From assembly GCF_000020965.1 (NCBI RefSeq), contig NC_011297.1, forward strand, positions 820,387 to 884,386: a DNA stretch of 64,000 nt, in the 5' to 3' direction. The stretch's first letter is position 1. The number at the start of each line of letters is the position of its first letter. Positions 51,077 through 59,741 of this stretch are shown here, piece after piece. The translations under genes were made by a program, and so were the position numbers. The notes under the pieces were generated by a model. The model did no database searches. It was not told the DNA's origin and saw only the letters and a program-made list of their open reading frames with translations. Source of the stretch: Dictyoglomus thermophilum H-6-12 (GTDB taxonomy: Bacteria; Dictyoglomota; Dictyoglomia; Dictyoglomales; Dictyoglomaceae).

Positions 51077-52003
51077 ATGAAAGATTCTCCTATTGAGCTT
51101 TTAAGAGAAAAGATATCACATTTGAAAAAGTTAGTTGGAAAAATTTTAATTCCTGACTATTCTGAGGCCTCAAAATATGCCGAAGAATATATTATAAAAA
51201 GGCAAGAAATACAAGAGTTAATAGAGAAAATTAAGAGTTTAGGCGTATCAATAGATGCTGAACTCGTTGAACTTAGCGAGATTGATGGCGAAATAAAGAA
51301 AAATATTGATACTCTTTATGTTTTACTAAGAAAATCTTTTCTCAGGACAAAAGGTAGTAGATATCCAGAAGACTACTGGTGGTGGCATATATGGGATATA
51401 GTGGAAGAGAGAAGAAAGAAAAGTTTGCAGAGAATAGTTCTTTCTTCTTTAATAATAATCTTAGTCTTTGTAGGTATAGTTCTTTTGTTAAATTACTTCA
51501 AAACTCCCTCTCAGGATATTATAGAAACTATCGAGAAAAGTTATGAATATTTATATAAGGGAGAAATAGACACAGCTCAAAAGATAATTGAAGATAAAAT
51601 AAGAATTTATAAAAATAGCCCTGAGTTGTGGCTTTCTCTTGGTATTATTCTTGAGAATAAAGATAAAGAAAAGGCAAAAAAAGCTTATGAAAAGGCTAAG
51701 ATCCTTTATAATAGCGAGAGGGAATTTTTGATAAATAGAGCTCTTCAATACAAAAAGTTAAGTTTATATGAAAAGGCAGAAGAAGATTTGAAAAAAGTCT
51801 TAAGTACTGATAAAGATAACTCTCAAGCTTTATATATTCTAGCTACCATATTTGAAGAAAAAAAGCAAATAGAAGATGCTATAAAGGTTTATAGAAGAAT
51901 AGAAGAATTAGGAGATAAAGCTGATCCTCAGATATTAGTTATGAGCAAAATGAGGCTTGCTACGCTTTTGCAAAACTTAACTCTGCCAACCAATCAAAAA
52001 TAA
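51077..52003 (+). CDS. Single-pass membrane protein with TPR-like repeats
   Basis: A 308-residue protein of unknown specific role. The N-terminal 120 residues are charged and helical, likely coiled coil. One hydrophobic segment, about residues 119-141, crosses the membrane. After it come three to four tetratricopeptide-like units, for example SPELWLSLGIILENKDKEKAKKAYEKA and SQALYILATIFEEKKQIEDAIKVYRRI. It may act as a scaffold. AAGGTGAT upstream decides ATG 51077 over GTG 51068. The structured RNA begins just downstream. Confidence 0.8.
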   Translation: MKDSPIELLREKISHLKKLVGKILIPDYSEASKYAEEYIIKRQEIQELIEKIKSLGVSIDAELVELSEIDGEIKKNIDTLYVLLRKSFLRTKGSRYPEDYWWWHIWDIVEERRKKSLQRIVLSSLIIILVFVGIVLLLNYFKTPSQDIIETIEKSYEYLYKGEIDTAQKIIEDKIRIYKNSPELWLSLGIILENKDKEKAKKAYEKAKILYNSEREFLINRALQYKKLSLYEKAEEDLKKVLSTDKDNSQALYILATIFEEKKQIEDAIKVYRRIEELGDKADPQILVMSKMRLATLLQNLTLPTNQK

Positions 52004-52008
52004 AAAAT

Positions 52009-52037
52009 TTGAAAAAACTTCTATTTTGTGCTATATT
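52009..52037 (+). promoter_or_regulatory. Sigma-70-type promoter for the structured RNA
   Basis: TTGAAA (52009-52014), a 17-nt spacer and TATATT (52032-52037). Transcription would start near 52044-52046, exactly where the GC-rich structured segment begins. It begins 6 nt after the stop of the TPR gene. Confidence 0.75.
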
Positions 52038-52044
52038 CATAATC

Positions 52045-52222
52045 AAAAGCGCCCTGCTGTGTACGTGGTGTTTGTTGTGTCCTGGCTCAACACCTCATTT
52101 CGGGAGGCTGAGCTCCTGTCTTGGGATTGCGGCTCGGAGGAGCTACATAACCAAGCAGGGTAGGCCTCAACTTTTGGGATGGGGCACAAGGACTCACACA
52201 CCACGGCACGGCGGGGCTTTTT
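52045..52222 (+). ncRNA. Structured noncoding RNA, 6S-like candidate
   Basis: About 178 nt, much richer in GC than its surroundings. The ends pair in a 20-bp stem with one bulged A: 52051-52071 with 52198-52217. A U5 tract (52218-52222) follows, giving a built-in terminator. Next inside, GUCCU (52079-52083) pairs with AGGAC (52189-52193). The interior can form a rod with a large central bubble and an apical CCUGUCUUGG/CCAAGCAGG arm, as in 6S RNA, or three separate arms. Length, own promoter and terminal stem fit 6S RNA (RNA polymerase mimic). Alternatives are a Dictyoglomi-specific RNA motif or another housekeeping RNA; SRP domain IV motifs were not found. Confidence 0.6.
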
Positions 52223-52258
52223 GATATCTCAATTAAAAACTAAGGAGAGGGCTTATTT

Positions 52259-54859
52259 ATGATGAAAAGTAGCGATATTAGAAGAAAATTTATAGACTAT
52301 TTCGTAAAAAATGATCATTTGCACTTACCAAGTGCATCGTTAGTACCTTCTGATGATCCAACTCTTCTTTTCACTACTGCAGGAATGGTACCATTTAAAC
52401 CTTATTTTTTAGGACAGGGTGTACCTCCGAAGAGGAGAATTACTACAGTTCAAAAGTGCTTCCGAACTACTGATATAGAAAGAGTTGGGATAACTCCAAG
52501 ACACCTTACTTTTTTGGAGATGCTTGGTAATTTTTCTTTTGGAGACTATTTCAAAAGAGAGGCAATTGGTTTTGCATATGAATTTTTAACAAAGGAGTTA
52601 GGCATTCCTGTTTCTAAATTATGGATTTCTGTTTATGAGGAGGATGATGAGGCTTACGACATTTGGAATAAAGAAATAGGTATTCCTAAAGAGCGAATTG
52701 TCAGACTTGGGAAGGAAGATAACTTCTGGGGACCCCCAGGACCTACAGGGCCTTGTGGCCCTTGTTCTGAGATATACTATGATTTTGGTCCTAAGACTAA
52801 GGAGGAAGAAAATTGTAAGCCTGGAGATCCATGTGATAGATTTATGGAGATATGGAATTTGGTGTTTATGGCTTATTACATGGATGAAGATGGAAAACTT
52901 TCTCCTCTTCCTCAAAAGAATATTGATACAGGCATGGGACTCGAACGAATCACTACTGTGGTAGAAGGAGTAAGTAATGTTTTTGAAACTGACTTATTTT
53001 TGCCTATTATTCAGGAAATTAAGAATATAATAGAAAATTCTGACCCTACTACTGAAAGATTAATCTCCGATCATATAAGAGGGATTACATTTTTGATGGG
53101 AGATGGTGTTGTCCCAACTAATGAGGGAAGGGGCTATGTCTTGAGAAGGCTTATAAGGAGATCGTTGAGAAGAGCATATAAACATGGTATAAAAGAGCCA
53201 TTCTTATATAAGTTGGTCCCAGTAGTGGTTGAAATAATGAAAGAGGCATATCCTGAACTTATTGATAGAAAAGATTATATTCAAAAGGTACTTATCAGAG
53301 AAGAAGAGCAATTCTTAAGGACTTTGGAGCAGGGCTTAGCTCTTCTCGAGGACTATTTCAAGAAAGTTTCAAATAAAGTGGTAAGTGGAGAATTTGCTTT
53401 TAAACTTTATGATACTTATGGTTTTCCTATTGAATTGACACAAGAGATAGCAGGAGAAGAAGGTTTCAAGATAGACATAGATGAATTTAACAAATATATG
53501 GAAGAACAGAGAGAAAAGGCAAGGGCCTCTATGGAAGAAAAGCTTGAGGAGAGTTTTATTTCTCTTTCTGACGAGGAAGTTTATTATATGAGAAATCTTC
53601 CTAAGACTGAATTTGTAGGTTATGACACTCTTGAAACTGAGAGTAATGTTCTATTTTTTGTCGGGGGAAAACATGGGAAGAATATTTTGGAAGGAGAAGA
53701 AGTATATTTCTTGATGGATAAGACTCCTTTTTATGCTGAGGGCGGAGGGCAGGTTTCTGATAAAGGTAAAGTTTATAATTCAGAAGTAGAAGTGGAGATT
53801 TTGGATGTTAAGAAACTTGGTGAAGACTTTATCATACATAGGGGAAAAGTTCTAAAGGGAGAGTTTAAAGAGGGACAAATTGTTAAAGCAGAGGTGGATA
53901 AAGAAAAAAGATATCATACCATGAGACATCATACTGCTACTCACCTTTTACATTCAGCTTTAAGGGAATACTTAGGTACTCATGTTATGCAGTCAGGATC
54001 CTTAGTTTCTCCTGAGTTTTTAAGATTTGATTTTACTCACCATTCACCATTAAGCTATGAAGACTTAAAAATAATTGAGAAAAAAGTTAATGAAAATATT
54101 TTGGCAAATCATAAAGTAGAGAAATTCTGGACTACTCTGGAAGAAGCAAGAAGAATGGGAGCTATTGCTCTATTTACAGAAAAGTATCAAAAAAATGTCA
54201 GAGTTATTAAAATTGACAATATAAGTATGGAGCTCTGTGGAGGGACTCATGTGGACTATACCGGAGAAATAGGCAGTTTTTATATAGTGAAAGAAGAGGG
54301 AATAGGGAGCGGGATAAGAAGAATTTTTGCTGTTTGTGGTTTGAAGGCTTGGGAATATCAAAAGAGAAAAGAAGAAATTGTTAATAAAGTCTCTTTGCTT
54401 CTTAATTCTTCTCTTGATGAGGTTCACATAAAAGTTGAGAAGTTACTTAATGAGTTGAAGGAAAAAGAAAGAAAAATAAAAGATCTTGAAGAAAAAGTGA
54501 TTAAAAGAGAGGCAGAGGTCTTGTTAAATAATGTCGATAAAATAGATAATTTTTCTCTTATCTGTGCTAGTTTAGATATGGAAAATGATGCTATTAAAAG
54601 ACTTGGGGATTACCTAAAAAATAAAGATGATAATTTAATTATGTTATTTTTTAGACCCTTAGATAATAAACTTGTGGGTACGGTTATGGTAGGTAAAAAG
54701 TTAATTTCAAAAGGTATAACGGCCAAAAAGATTGTAGATTTAATTGGGGAAAGGTTTAATGGAAAGGGTGGAGGAAAAGATACCTTAGCCCAGATAAGTC
54801 TGCCTAAGACTAATATTGAAGAAATAAAGGGGTTCTTAAAGGAAAATCTTTTGAAATGA
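52259..54859 (+). CDS. alaS: Alanyl-tRNA synthetase
   Basis: Charges tRNA-Ala and edits mischarged Ser/Gly. The 866-residue protein has class II motif 2 around KCFRTTDIERVG and the GNFSFGDYFK segment. The editing domain has HHTATHLLHSAL and CGGTHVDYTGEIG, which carry the zinc ligands. A coiled-coil and C-Ala domain follow, ending NIEEIKGFLKENL. RBS AAGGAGAGG at 52242-52250. No T-box motif lies in the leader; the upstream RNA seems to end in a terminator, so alaS depends on read-through or its own promoter. Confidence 0.98.
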   Translation: MMKSSDIRRKFIDYFVKNDHLHLPSASLVPSDDPTLLFTTAGMVPFKPYFLGQGVPPKRRITTVQKCFRTTDIERVGITPRHLTFLEMLGNFSFGDYFKREAIGFAYEFLTKELGIPVSKLWISVYEEDDEAYDIWNKEIGIPKERIVRLGKEDNFWGPPGPTGPCGPCSEIYYDFGPKTKEEENCKPGDPCDRFMEIWNLVFMAYYMDEDGKLSPLPQKNIDTGMGLERITTVVEGVSNVFETDLFLPIIQEIKNIIENSDPTTERLISDHIRGITFLMGDGVVPTNEGRGYVLRRLIRRSLRRAYKHGIKEPFLYKLVPVVVEIMKEAYPELIDRKDYIQKVLIREEEQFLRTLEQGLALLEDYFKKVSNKVVSGEFAFKLYDTYGFPIELTQEIAGEEGFKIDIDEFNKYMEEQREKARASMEEKLEESFISLSDEEVYYMRNLPKTEFVGYDTLETESNVLFFVGGKHGKNILEGEEVYFLMDKTPFYAEGGGQVSDKGKVYNSEVEVEILDVKKLGEDFIIHRGKVLKGEFKEGQIVKAEVDKEKRYHTMRHHTATHLLHSALREYLGTHVMQSGSLVSPEFLRFDFTHHSPLSYEDLKIIEKKVNENILANHKVEKFWTTLEEARRMGAIALFTEKYQKNVRVIKIDNISMELCGGTHVDYTGEIGSFYIVKEEGIGSGIRRIFAVCGLKAWEYQKRKEEIVNKVSLLLNSSLDEVHIKVEKLLNELKEKERKIKDLEEKVIKREAEVLLNNVDKIDNFSLICASLDMENDAIKRLGDYLKNKDDNLIMLFFRPLDNKLVGTVMVGKKLISKGITAKKIVDLIGERFNGKGGGKDTLAQISLPKTNIEEIKGFLKENLLK

Positions 54860-55275
54860 GAGTTCTTGCAATTGATTGGGGAGAAAAATATGTAGGTCTT
54901 GCTATATCAGATCCTTTGAGAATAATTGCACAAGGATTGGATGTTTGGGAGATTAAGGGTGAAGAGGATTTTGTAAGTAGGTTAAAAAGATTGGTAGAAG
55001 ATTATCAAGTAAAAGAAATAGTTTTAGGATATCCTATAAGTTTAAGAGGACATGAAAATGAAAGAACCCAAAAGGTAAGACATATTGCAGAGTTAATAGA
55101 GTCTGTAATAGGAATTCCTGTAAAATTTGTCGATGAAAGACTTACTACAATGGAAGCAGAAAAGGTTCTTTTAGAGGGTGATATAAAGAGAAAAAAGAGA
55201 AAATTACTAAAAAATAAACAGGCTGCAGTTATAATTTTGCAAAAATACCTTGATTCTTCATCTCTTGACACATAA
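54856..55275 (+). CDS. ruvX: Putative pre-16S rRNA nuclease RuvX/YqgF
   Basis: A 139-residue RNase H-fold nuclease, implicated in 16S 5'-end maturation and formerly called a Holliday junction resolvase homologue. RVLAIDWGEKYVGLAISD holds the first catalytic aspartate, VLGYPISLRG the middle element, and DERLTTMEAEKVL the later acidic residues. It overlaps alaS by 4 nt. Its last codons contain the -35 of the tRNA promoter. Confidence 0.95.
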   Translation: MRVLAIDWGEKYVGLAISDPLRIIAQGLDVWEIKGEEDFVSRLKRLVEDYQVKEIVLGYPISLRGHENERTQKVRHIAELIESVIGIPVKFVDERLTTMEAEKVLLEGDIKRKKRKLLKNKQAAVIILQKYLDSSSLDT

Positions 55276-55294
55276 ATATAAATAAGATTATAAT
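55265..55294 (+). promoter_or_regulatory. Near-consensus sigma-70 promoter for tRNA-Val and thrS
   Basis: TTGACA (55265-55270) and TATAAT (55289-55294) are both full consensus hexamers, 18 nt apart. Transcription should start near 55301, about 6 nt before the mature tRNA 5' end. The -35 lies within the ruvX 3' end. Confidence 0.88.
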
Positions 55295-55306
55295 TCTCTA
55301 AGGTAT

Positions 55307-55381
55307 GGGCGCGTAGCTCAGTGGGAGAGCACTATCTTGACGCGGTAGGGGTCGGTGGTTCAATCCCACCCGCGCCCACCA
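55307..55381 (+). tRNA. trnV: tRNA-Val(GAC)
   Basis: A 75-nt tRNA with CCA encoded. Acceptor GGGCGCG pairs with CGCGCCC; D stem GCUC/GAGC; anticodon stem CUAUC/GGUAG around loop UUGACGC gives anticodon GAC (valine); T arm GGUGG-UUCAAUC-CCACC. Variable loop GGGUC. It is read on the same strand as the thrS leader, which begins a few bases after the CCA. Confidence 0.96.
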
Positions 55382-55387
55382 TAAAAC

Positions 55388-55633
55388 TAAAGGCGAAGAA
55401 GAGGAGAGTAGCCTTTTCTTCGACTTCCAGAGAGGAAAGCCTTAGGCTGGGAGGCTTTCTAAGTCGAGAAAAGGTGAACACCACCTTGGAGCCTCATGCT
55501 GAAATTCCTAATAACTGGAAGAGTAAGCATTGACGGGTGATCCCGTTATAGATCAAGAGGAGGTCTTTTTAGGGACCTATTAAGGTGGAACCACGGGAAA
55601 CTCTCGTCCTTTATGAGGGCGAGAGTTTTTTTT
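55388..55633 (+). promoter_or_regulatory. T-box: T-box leader of thrS (threonine)
   Basis: A tRNA-sensing transcription-control leader. The distal stem I arm pairs GGAAAGCC with GGCUUUCU. The specifier region GAAC-ACC (ACC at 55480-55482) encodes threonine. The T-box core AAGGUGGAACCACGGG is at 55582-55597, overlapping the left side of the terminator region. Uncharged tRNA-Thr should stabilise the antiterminator and let thrS be transcribed. There is no room for a separate promoter after the tRNA gene, so the leader probably begins within the tRNA-Val transcript. Confidence 0.93.
55600..55633 (+). terminator. T-box intrinsic terminator
   Basis: ACTCTCGTCCT pairs with AGGGCGAGAGT over 11 bp (one U-G) around loop TTATG, followed by eight T residues. 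This is the off-state of the thrS T-box. Confidence 0.92.
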
Positions 55634-55660
55634 AGTTTTAAATTAAGGGAGGAGATAGAG

Positions 55661-57577
55661 ATGGGTTGGAAAATGCAGTATAAGGATAAAATATGGGAAA
55701 AAGAAGGAAATCTCTTAGAGGTTGTAAAGGAAGAAGGTCTTGAGAAAAAAGTTTTTGGGGCAAAGATTAATGGGGTTCTTTCTGATTTAAATGTCTTTCC
55801 TCAGGATGGAAGTTTTGTGGAGCTTCTTGATTGGGAGAGTGAAGATGGTAGAAGCATCTATAGGCATACTTCTGCACATATACTTGCTCATGCAGTAAAG
55901 GAATTATTTCCAGAAGTAAAGCTTGGAATAGGTCCTGCTATTGAGGATGGATTTTATTATGACTTTTATAGAAGCGAACCCTTTTCACAGGAAGACTTGG
56001 AAAAAATAGAAGCAAAAATGAGGGAGATAATAAAGCAGGATTTACCTATTGAAAGAATTGAAGTTACAAGGGAAGAAGCAGAAAGAATTTTGAAAGAGAT
56101 GAAAGAGGATTTTAAATTGGAACTTCTTGAAGAAATACCTGAGGGAGAAAGAATATCCTTTTACAGGCAAGGAAATTTTATTGATCTTTGTAGAGGACCC
56201 CATTTGCCATCTACAGGTTGGGTGAAGTCTTTTAAACTGTTGAGCGTCTCCGGGGCTTATTGGAGAGGAAATGAGAAGAATCCTATGTTCCAGAGAATAT
56301 ATGGAACTTCCTTTCCCTCAGAAGAGGAGTTGAAAAAATATTTAGAAGAACGAGAAGAAGCTCAAAGAAGAGATCACAGAAAATTAGGAAGAGAGTTGGA
56401 GATATTCGATACTTTTGAGGAGGCAGGGCCAGGTTTAATATTTTATCCCCCTAAAGGTGCCATGCTCAGGCTTATAATTGAAGAATTTGAAAGAAAAGAA
56501 CACTTGAAAAGGGGTTATCTTCCAGTAATTACTCCTCATTTGATGCAAGCAGAACTATGGAAAAGGTCTGGGCATTGGGATAACTATAGAGAAAATATGT
56601 TCTTTCTTCAAGTGGAAGACAAAGACTATGCAGTGAAACCAATGAATTGTCCGGGTCATATTTTAATCTATAATTCTAAAGTAAGAAGTTACAGAGATCT
56701 ACCCTTAAGATTTTTTGAGATGGGAACAGTTTATAGATATGAAAGATCTGGTGTGCTTTATGGACTTGAAAGAGCGAGAGGCTTTACTCAAGATGATGCT
56801 CACATATTCTGTACTCAAGAACAGTTAGAAGATGAGATAAAGGGAGTTTTAGATTTTGTCTTCTATATGTTAGATAGTTTTGGACTAAAAGATTATGTGG
56901 TAACTCTTTCTACAAAACCAGAAAAATATATAGGTTCTGATGAGATTTGGGAAAAGGCTACCCAAGCCCTTAAAAATGCTTTAGAAAGTGTAGGTATAGA
57001 TTATAGGATTGCCGAAGGAGAAGGAGCCTTTTATGGTCCTAAAATTGATGTGGGATTGAAGGGGCTTCTTGGAAAGATGTGGCAGGGACCCACAATACAA
57101 GTAGATTTTAACTTACCTGAGAGGTTTGATCTTACTTATGATGCACCTGATGGAACGAAGAAAAGACCTGTCATGATTCATAGAGCCATTCTTGGATCTT
57201 ATGAAAGATTCATAGGAATTCTTATTGAACACTATGGTGGCAGATTCCCTTTGTGGCTTGCTCCAGAACAGGTAAGAATATTACCCATATCTGAGAAACA
57301 TAATGAGTATGCTGAATACGTGCTAAGAACCTTAAGAGACAATGAGATAAGGGCAGAGATAGACAAAGATCAGGCCAAGTTAAATTATAAATTAAGAAAG
57401 GCTATAGCTGAAAAAGTACCGTATATTTTCATTGTCGGAGATAAGGAAAAAGAAGAAGGTAAAGTAAGTGTAAGGATACATAATAAGGATTTAGGAGTTT
57501 TTGACCTCTCTTATGTGATAGCAAAACTGTTAGAAGAGATTAAAAGCAAAAAAGTTTTTAGCGGAGGATTTGAATAA
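55661..57577 (+). CDS. thrS: Threonyl-tRNA synthetase
   Basis: Charges tRNA-Thr. Starting at ATG 55661, after GGGAGGAG, it has 638 residues; an earlier in-frame ATG at 55613 lies inside the terminator and is not used. A TGS-like N-terminal domain is followed by the editing domain with HTSAHILAHAV and CRGPH, the catalytic core with MNCPGH zinc-site cysteine, and HRAILGSYERFIGILIEHYGG motif 3. The anticodon-binding domain is complete. Controlled by the T-box. Confidence 0.98.
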   Translation: MGWKMQYKDKIWEKEGNLLEVVKEEGLEKKVFGAKINGVLSDLNVFPQDGSFVELLDWESEDGRSIYRHTSAHILAHAVKELFPEVKLGIGPAIEDGFYYDFYRSEPFSQEDLEKIEAKMREIIKQDLPIERIEVTREEAERILKEMKEDFKLELLEEIPEGERISFYRQGNFIDLCRGPHLPSTGWVKSFKLLSVSGAYWRGNEKNPMFQRIYGTSFPSEEELKKYLEEREEAQRRDHRKLGRELEIFDTFEEAGPGLIFYPPKGAMLRLIIEEFERKEHLKRGYLPVITPHLMQAELWKRSGHWDNYRENMFFLQVEDKDYAVKPMNCPGHILIYNSKVRSYRDLPLRFFEMGTVYRYERSGVLYGLERARGFTQDDAHIFCTQEQLEDEIKGVLDFVFYMLDSFGLKDYVVTLSTKPEKYIGSDEIWEKATQALKNALESVGIDYRIAEGEGAFYGPKIDVGLKGLLGKMWQGPTIQVDFNLPERFDLTYDAPDGTKKRPVMIHRAILGSYERFIGILIEHYGGRFPLWLAPEQVRILPISEKHNEYAEYVLRTLRDNEIRAEIDKDQAKLNYKLRKAIAEKVPYIFIVGDKEKEEGKVSVRIHNKDLGVFDLSYVIAKLLEEIKSKKVFSGGFE

Positions 57578-58347
57578 TGCTAAAAATATTATTGACTTTC
57601 TGGTTTTTCCTTTTAGGAAGTGCTGTGGGAAGCTTTCTTAATGTGGTGATATATAGACTCCCTAGGAGGGAGTCTATTATTTTCCCTCCTTCTCATTGTC
57701 CTTCTTGTGGCCATAAGTTGTCTGCTAAGGACCTTATTCCCATATTGAGTTATATTTTACTTAAGGGTAGATGTAGATACTGCGGGGCAAGAATCTCTTG
57801 GAGATATCCTGTGGTAGAGTTTATTACCGGAATTTCGTATGCTATTTTATTTTGGATCTACGGATTTTCTCTTTTTACCTTTAAATCTCTTATACTTATT
57901 TCTATGCTTATTCCTATCTTCTTCATTGATCTTGAAAATATGTTAATACCAGATGTAATCTCTATTCCGGGCATAGTTGTAGGACTTCTTTTCTCCTTTT
58001 GGGAAGGTAATTTAGTGCAGGGTGTTCTAGGGAGTTTGATTTTTGGGGGAATTCTTTTATTAATTTATGTTGTGGCTTTGTTAATATTAAAAGAGGAGGG
58101 TATGGGGCAAGGTGATATAAAGCTTGGCTTCATGCTTGGGGGTTTCCTTGGGCTTAAATTATCGCTTTTTGCTATATTTTTAAGTTATCTTATTGGTGGA
58201 ATATTTTCTATATTAGTAATAGTTTTGAGAAGTAAAAATTTAAAGACAGCTATACCTTTTGGTCCCTTTCTAATAACGGGGGCACTGATATCTTTATTTT
58301 GGGGTGAAGTTTTGATTAAATTATATCTTTCTTTAGTTTTTAGATGA
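57577..58347 (+). CDS. pilD: Prepilin peptidase / N-methyltransferase (A24 family)
   Basis: Cleaves and methylates type IV prepilin-like proteins. The 256-residue polytopic protein has the cytoplasmic zinc-type domain with CPSCGH and CRYCGA, and the two catalytic aspartates in FFIDLENMLIPD and GQGDIKLG. The first helix carries GSAVGSFLNVVIYRLP, family-typical. It shares one base with the thrS stop and opens the pilus block, whose pseudopilins are its likely substrates. Confidence 0.95.
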   Translation: MLKILLTFWFFLLGSAVGSFLNVVIYRLPRRESIIFPPSHCPSCGHKLSAKDLIPILSYILLKGRCRYCGARISWRYPVVEFITGISYAILFWIYGFSLFTFKSLILISMLIPIFFIDLENMLIPDVISIPGIVVGLLFSFWEGNLVQGVLGSLIFGGILLLIYVVALLILKEEGMGQGDIKLGFMLGGFLGLKLSLFAIFLSYLIGGIFSILVIVLRSKNLKTAIPFGPFLITGALISLFWGEVLIKLYLSLVFR

Positions 58348-58826
58348 CAAATAATAAGGGTTTTACTCTTATAGAGTTAATTTTAGTTATCTTAATATCT
58401 GGAATTGTGATAGGCATTATTTCAAATCTTGGCTTTTTAATAATTAATGAGAGAAAACTAACACTAAAAGCTTATGAGATAATGCAGTGTCTTATCGAGA
58501 TTAGAGATAATGCTTTTACAAAAGATGAAGGCTATCCCGATTGGGTTTATTTTTATCCTTTTTCCGACTTGATTTTAATAAAGAGTTTTGATAAAGCTAA
58601 AAACACATATAAAACTATAAAAATAATTGATTTGTCAATAGAAGGTATAGATTTACTATCCGCAGTTTTTGGTAATAACAATTATGTTTACTTTAACAGA
58701 TTGAGTGTTCCTTCTTCAGGGGGGACTATTGCTATTTGTTATAAAAATGTGAGAAAATATATTGTGATAACTCCTGCTACAGGGAGGATATATATTAGTA
58801 ATGAGGCACCAAGGAATTGGGAATGA
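58344..58826 (+). CDS. Type IV pilin-like protein / pseudopilin
   Basis: A 160-residue protein with a class III prepilin signal: a short basic leader ending in KG, cleavage before FTLIELILVILISG, with Glu at mature position 5. The rest is a soluble globular domain. It overlaps pilD by 4 nt and the next pseudopilin by 26 nt. Probably a minor pilin (GspH/FimT-like) rather than the major subunit, given its place first in a minor-pilin set. Confidence 0.85.
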   Translation: MTNNKGFTLIELILVILISGIVIGIISNLGFLIINERKLTLKAYEIMQCLIEIRDNAFTKDEGYPDWVYFYPFSDLILIKSFDKAKNTYKTIKIIDLSIEGIDLLSAVFGNNNYVYFNRLSVPSSGGTIAICYKNVRKYIVITPATGRIYISNEAPRNWE

Positions 58827-59190
58827 GAGGGGATTTAGCCTATTAGAGGCTTTGGTAGTTGGTGTACTTCTTTTAATAAGTATTGTGGGTATACTTCAAA
58901 TGTACTCTGTGATATTTTATAATGCTCCTAAAGTAGATAATTTAACGAGGGCAAATTATCTTTTAATTAAAGAAGCTGAGATAGTATTATCTCAATCGTA
59001 CACAACTTTAGATAATTTTCTTTTATCTAATTATCCTAAAATTGTAAATTATGGAAATATAAGTTATACTATAACATATACTTTGTTAGATGAGCTTAGT
59101 TGGGGGAAATATATCAAACTCAGTACTTTTTGGAATGAGGGGAAAGAAAATAAAAGTTTAAGCATTGAGCTATTTAAGGCTAAATTATGA
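58801..59190 (+). CDS. Pseudopilin, PilV/GspI-like
   Basis: A 129-residue protein with prepilin motif RG|FSLLEALVVGVLLL, Glu5 present, after a 10-residue leader. Size and order after the GspH-like gene suggest the PilV/GspI role in a tip complex. The soluble part has no recognised domain. Overlaps both neighbours. Confidence 0.8.
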   Translation: MRHQGIGNERGFSLLEALVVGVLLLISIVGILQMYSVIFYNAPKVDNLTRANYLLIKEAEIVLSQSYTTLDNFLLSNYPKIVNYGNISYTITYTLLDELSWGKYIKLSTFWNEGKENKSLSIELFKAKL

Positions 59191-59741
59191 AAAAGGGTTA
59201 TACATTAGTAGAGCTTTTAATAAGTATTTCCATAGTGATAATCATAATAGCACTAGTAGTTAATTTCCTTGTTACTGGTTCGTTGGGATATCAATTTATT
59301 AATAGAAAGGTTCAATATCAAAGAAATGCAAGACTTGTAGCTGAAAGAATGATAAGAGAAGTAAAAAAGGCTTCACTTATTGACAGTGCTTCTGATGGAA
59401 GTAATCTAATTTTTAGTTATACCTATTATGATTTTTCCACTAATCCTATAAGTTCAACCTCATCCACAGTCAAATATTATGTGGATTCAAACGGGATTTT
59501 AAGGAGACAAGTTAAACAGGGAAATCTATGGGTTGGGAATAATCCCTTAACAGAAAGTGATTTTAGGGTTTTAACTCCAGTTTTTTATTATTATAATTCT
59601 TCACGTAACTTAGTTTCTCCTCAGAATGCAGAATTAATTGAGGTAGTTTTAAAGTTTGATGGAGATAGAAATAATATTCCAGATTATACTTTGACCTTTA
59701 ATATTTTTTTACCAGTGAGGAGTGTCTATTATGTTAAATAG
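59187..59741 (+). CDS. Pseudopilin, PilW/GspJ-like
   Basis: A 184-residue protein with a very short leader (MKKG) and mature start YTLVELLISISIVIIIIALVV, Tyr at position 1 and Glu at 5. NARLVAERMIREVKKAS after the hydrophobic helix is typical of PilW/GspJ proteins. It sits third in the set, as GspJ does in type II systems. Overlaps the next gene. Confidence 0.82.
   Translation: MKKGYTLVELLISISIVIIIIALVVNFLVTGSLGYQFINRKVQYQRNARLVAERMIREVKKASLIDSASDGSNLIFSYTYYDFSTNPISSTSSTVKYYVDSNGILRRQVKQGNLWVGNNPLTESDFRVLTPVFYYYNSSRNLVSPQNAELIEVVLKFDGDRNNIPDYTLTFNIFLPVRSVYYVK

Noticed and set aside
52045-52222. Signal recognition particle RNA
   Set aside because: The domain IV apical GGAA/AGCA-type motif was not found. 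The GCUC-GGAG-GAGC hairpin is similar only in its tetraloop.
52009-52224. A 71-codon plus-strand reading frame within the structured RNA
   Set aside because: It starts at the TTG of the -35 element, has no ribosome-binding site and coincides with a strongly paired GC-rich RNA. The Cys-rich translation looks random.
52045-52258. T-box leader for alaS
   Set aside because: There is no AGGGUGGNACC-type core and no specifier loop; compare the clear thrS case at 55388-55633.
55613-55660. Upstream start for thrS
   Set aside because: That start is inside the T-box terminator hairpin. The ATG at 55661 has a good ribosome-binding site and gives the usual protein length.
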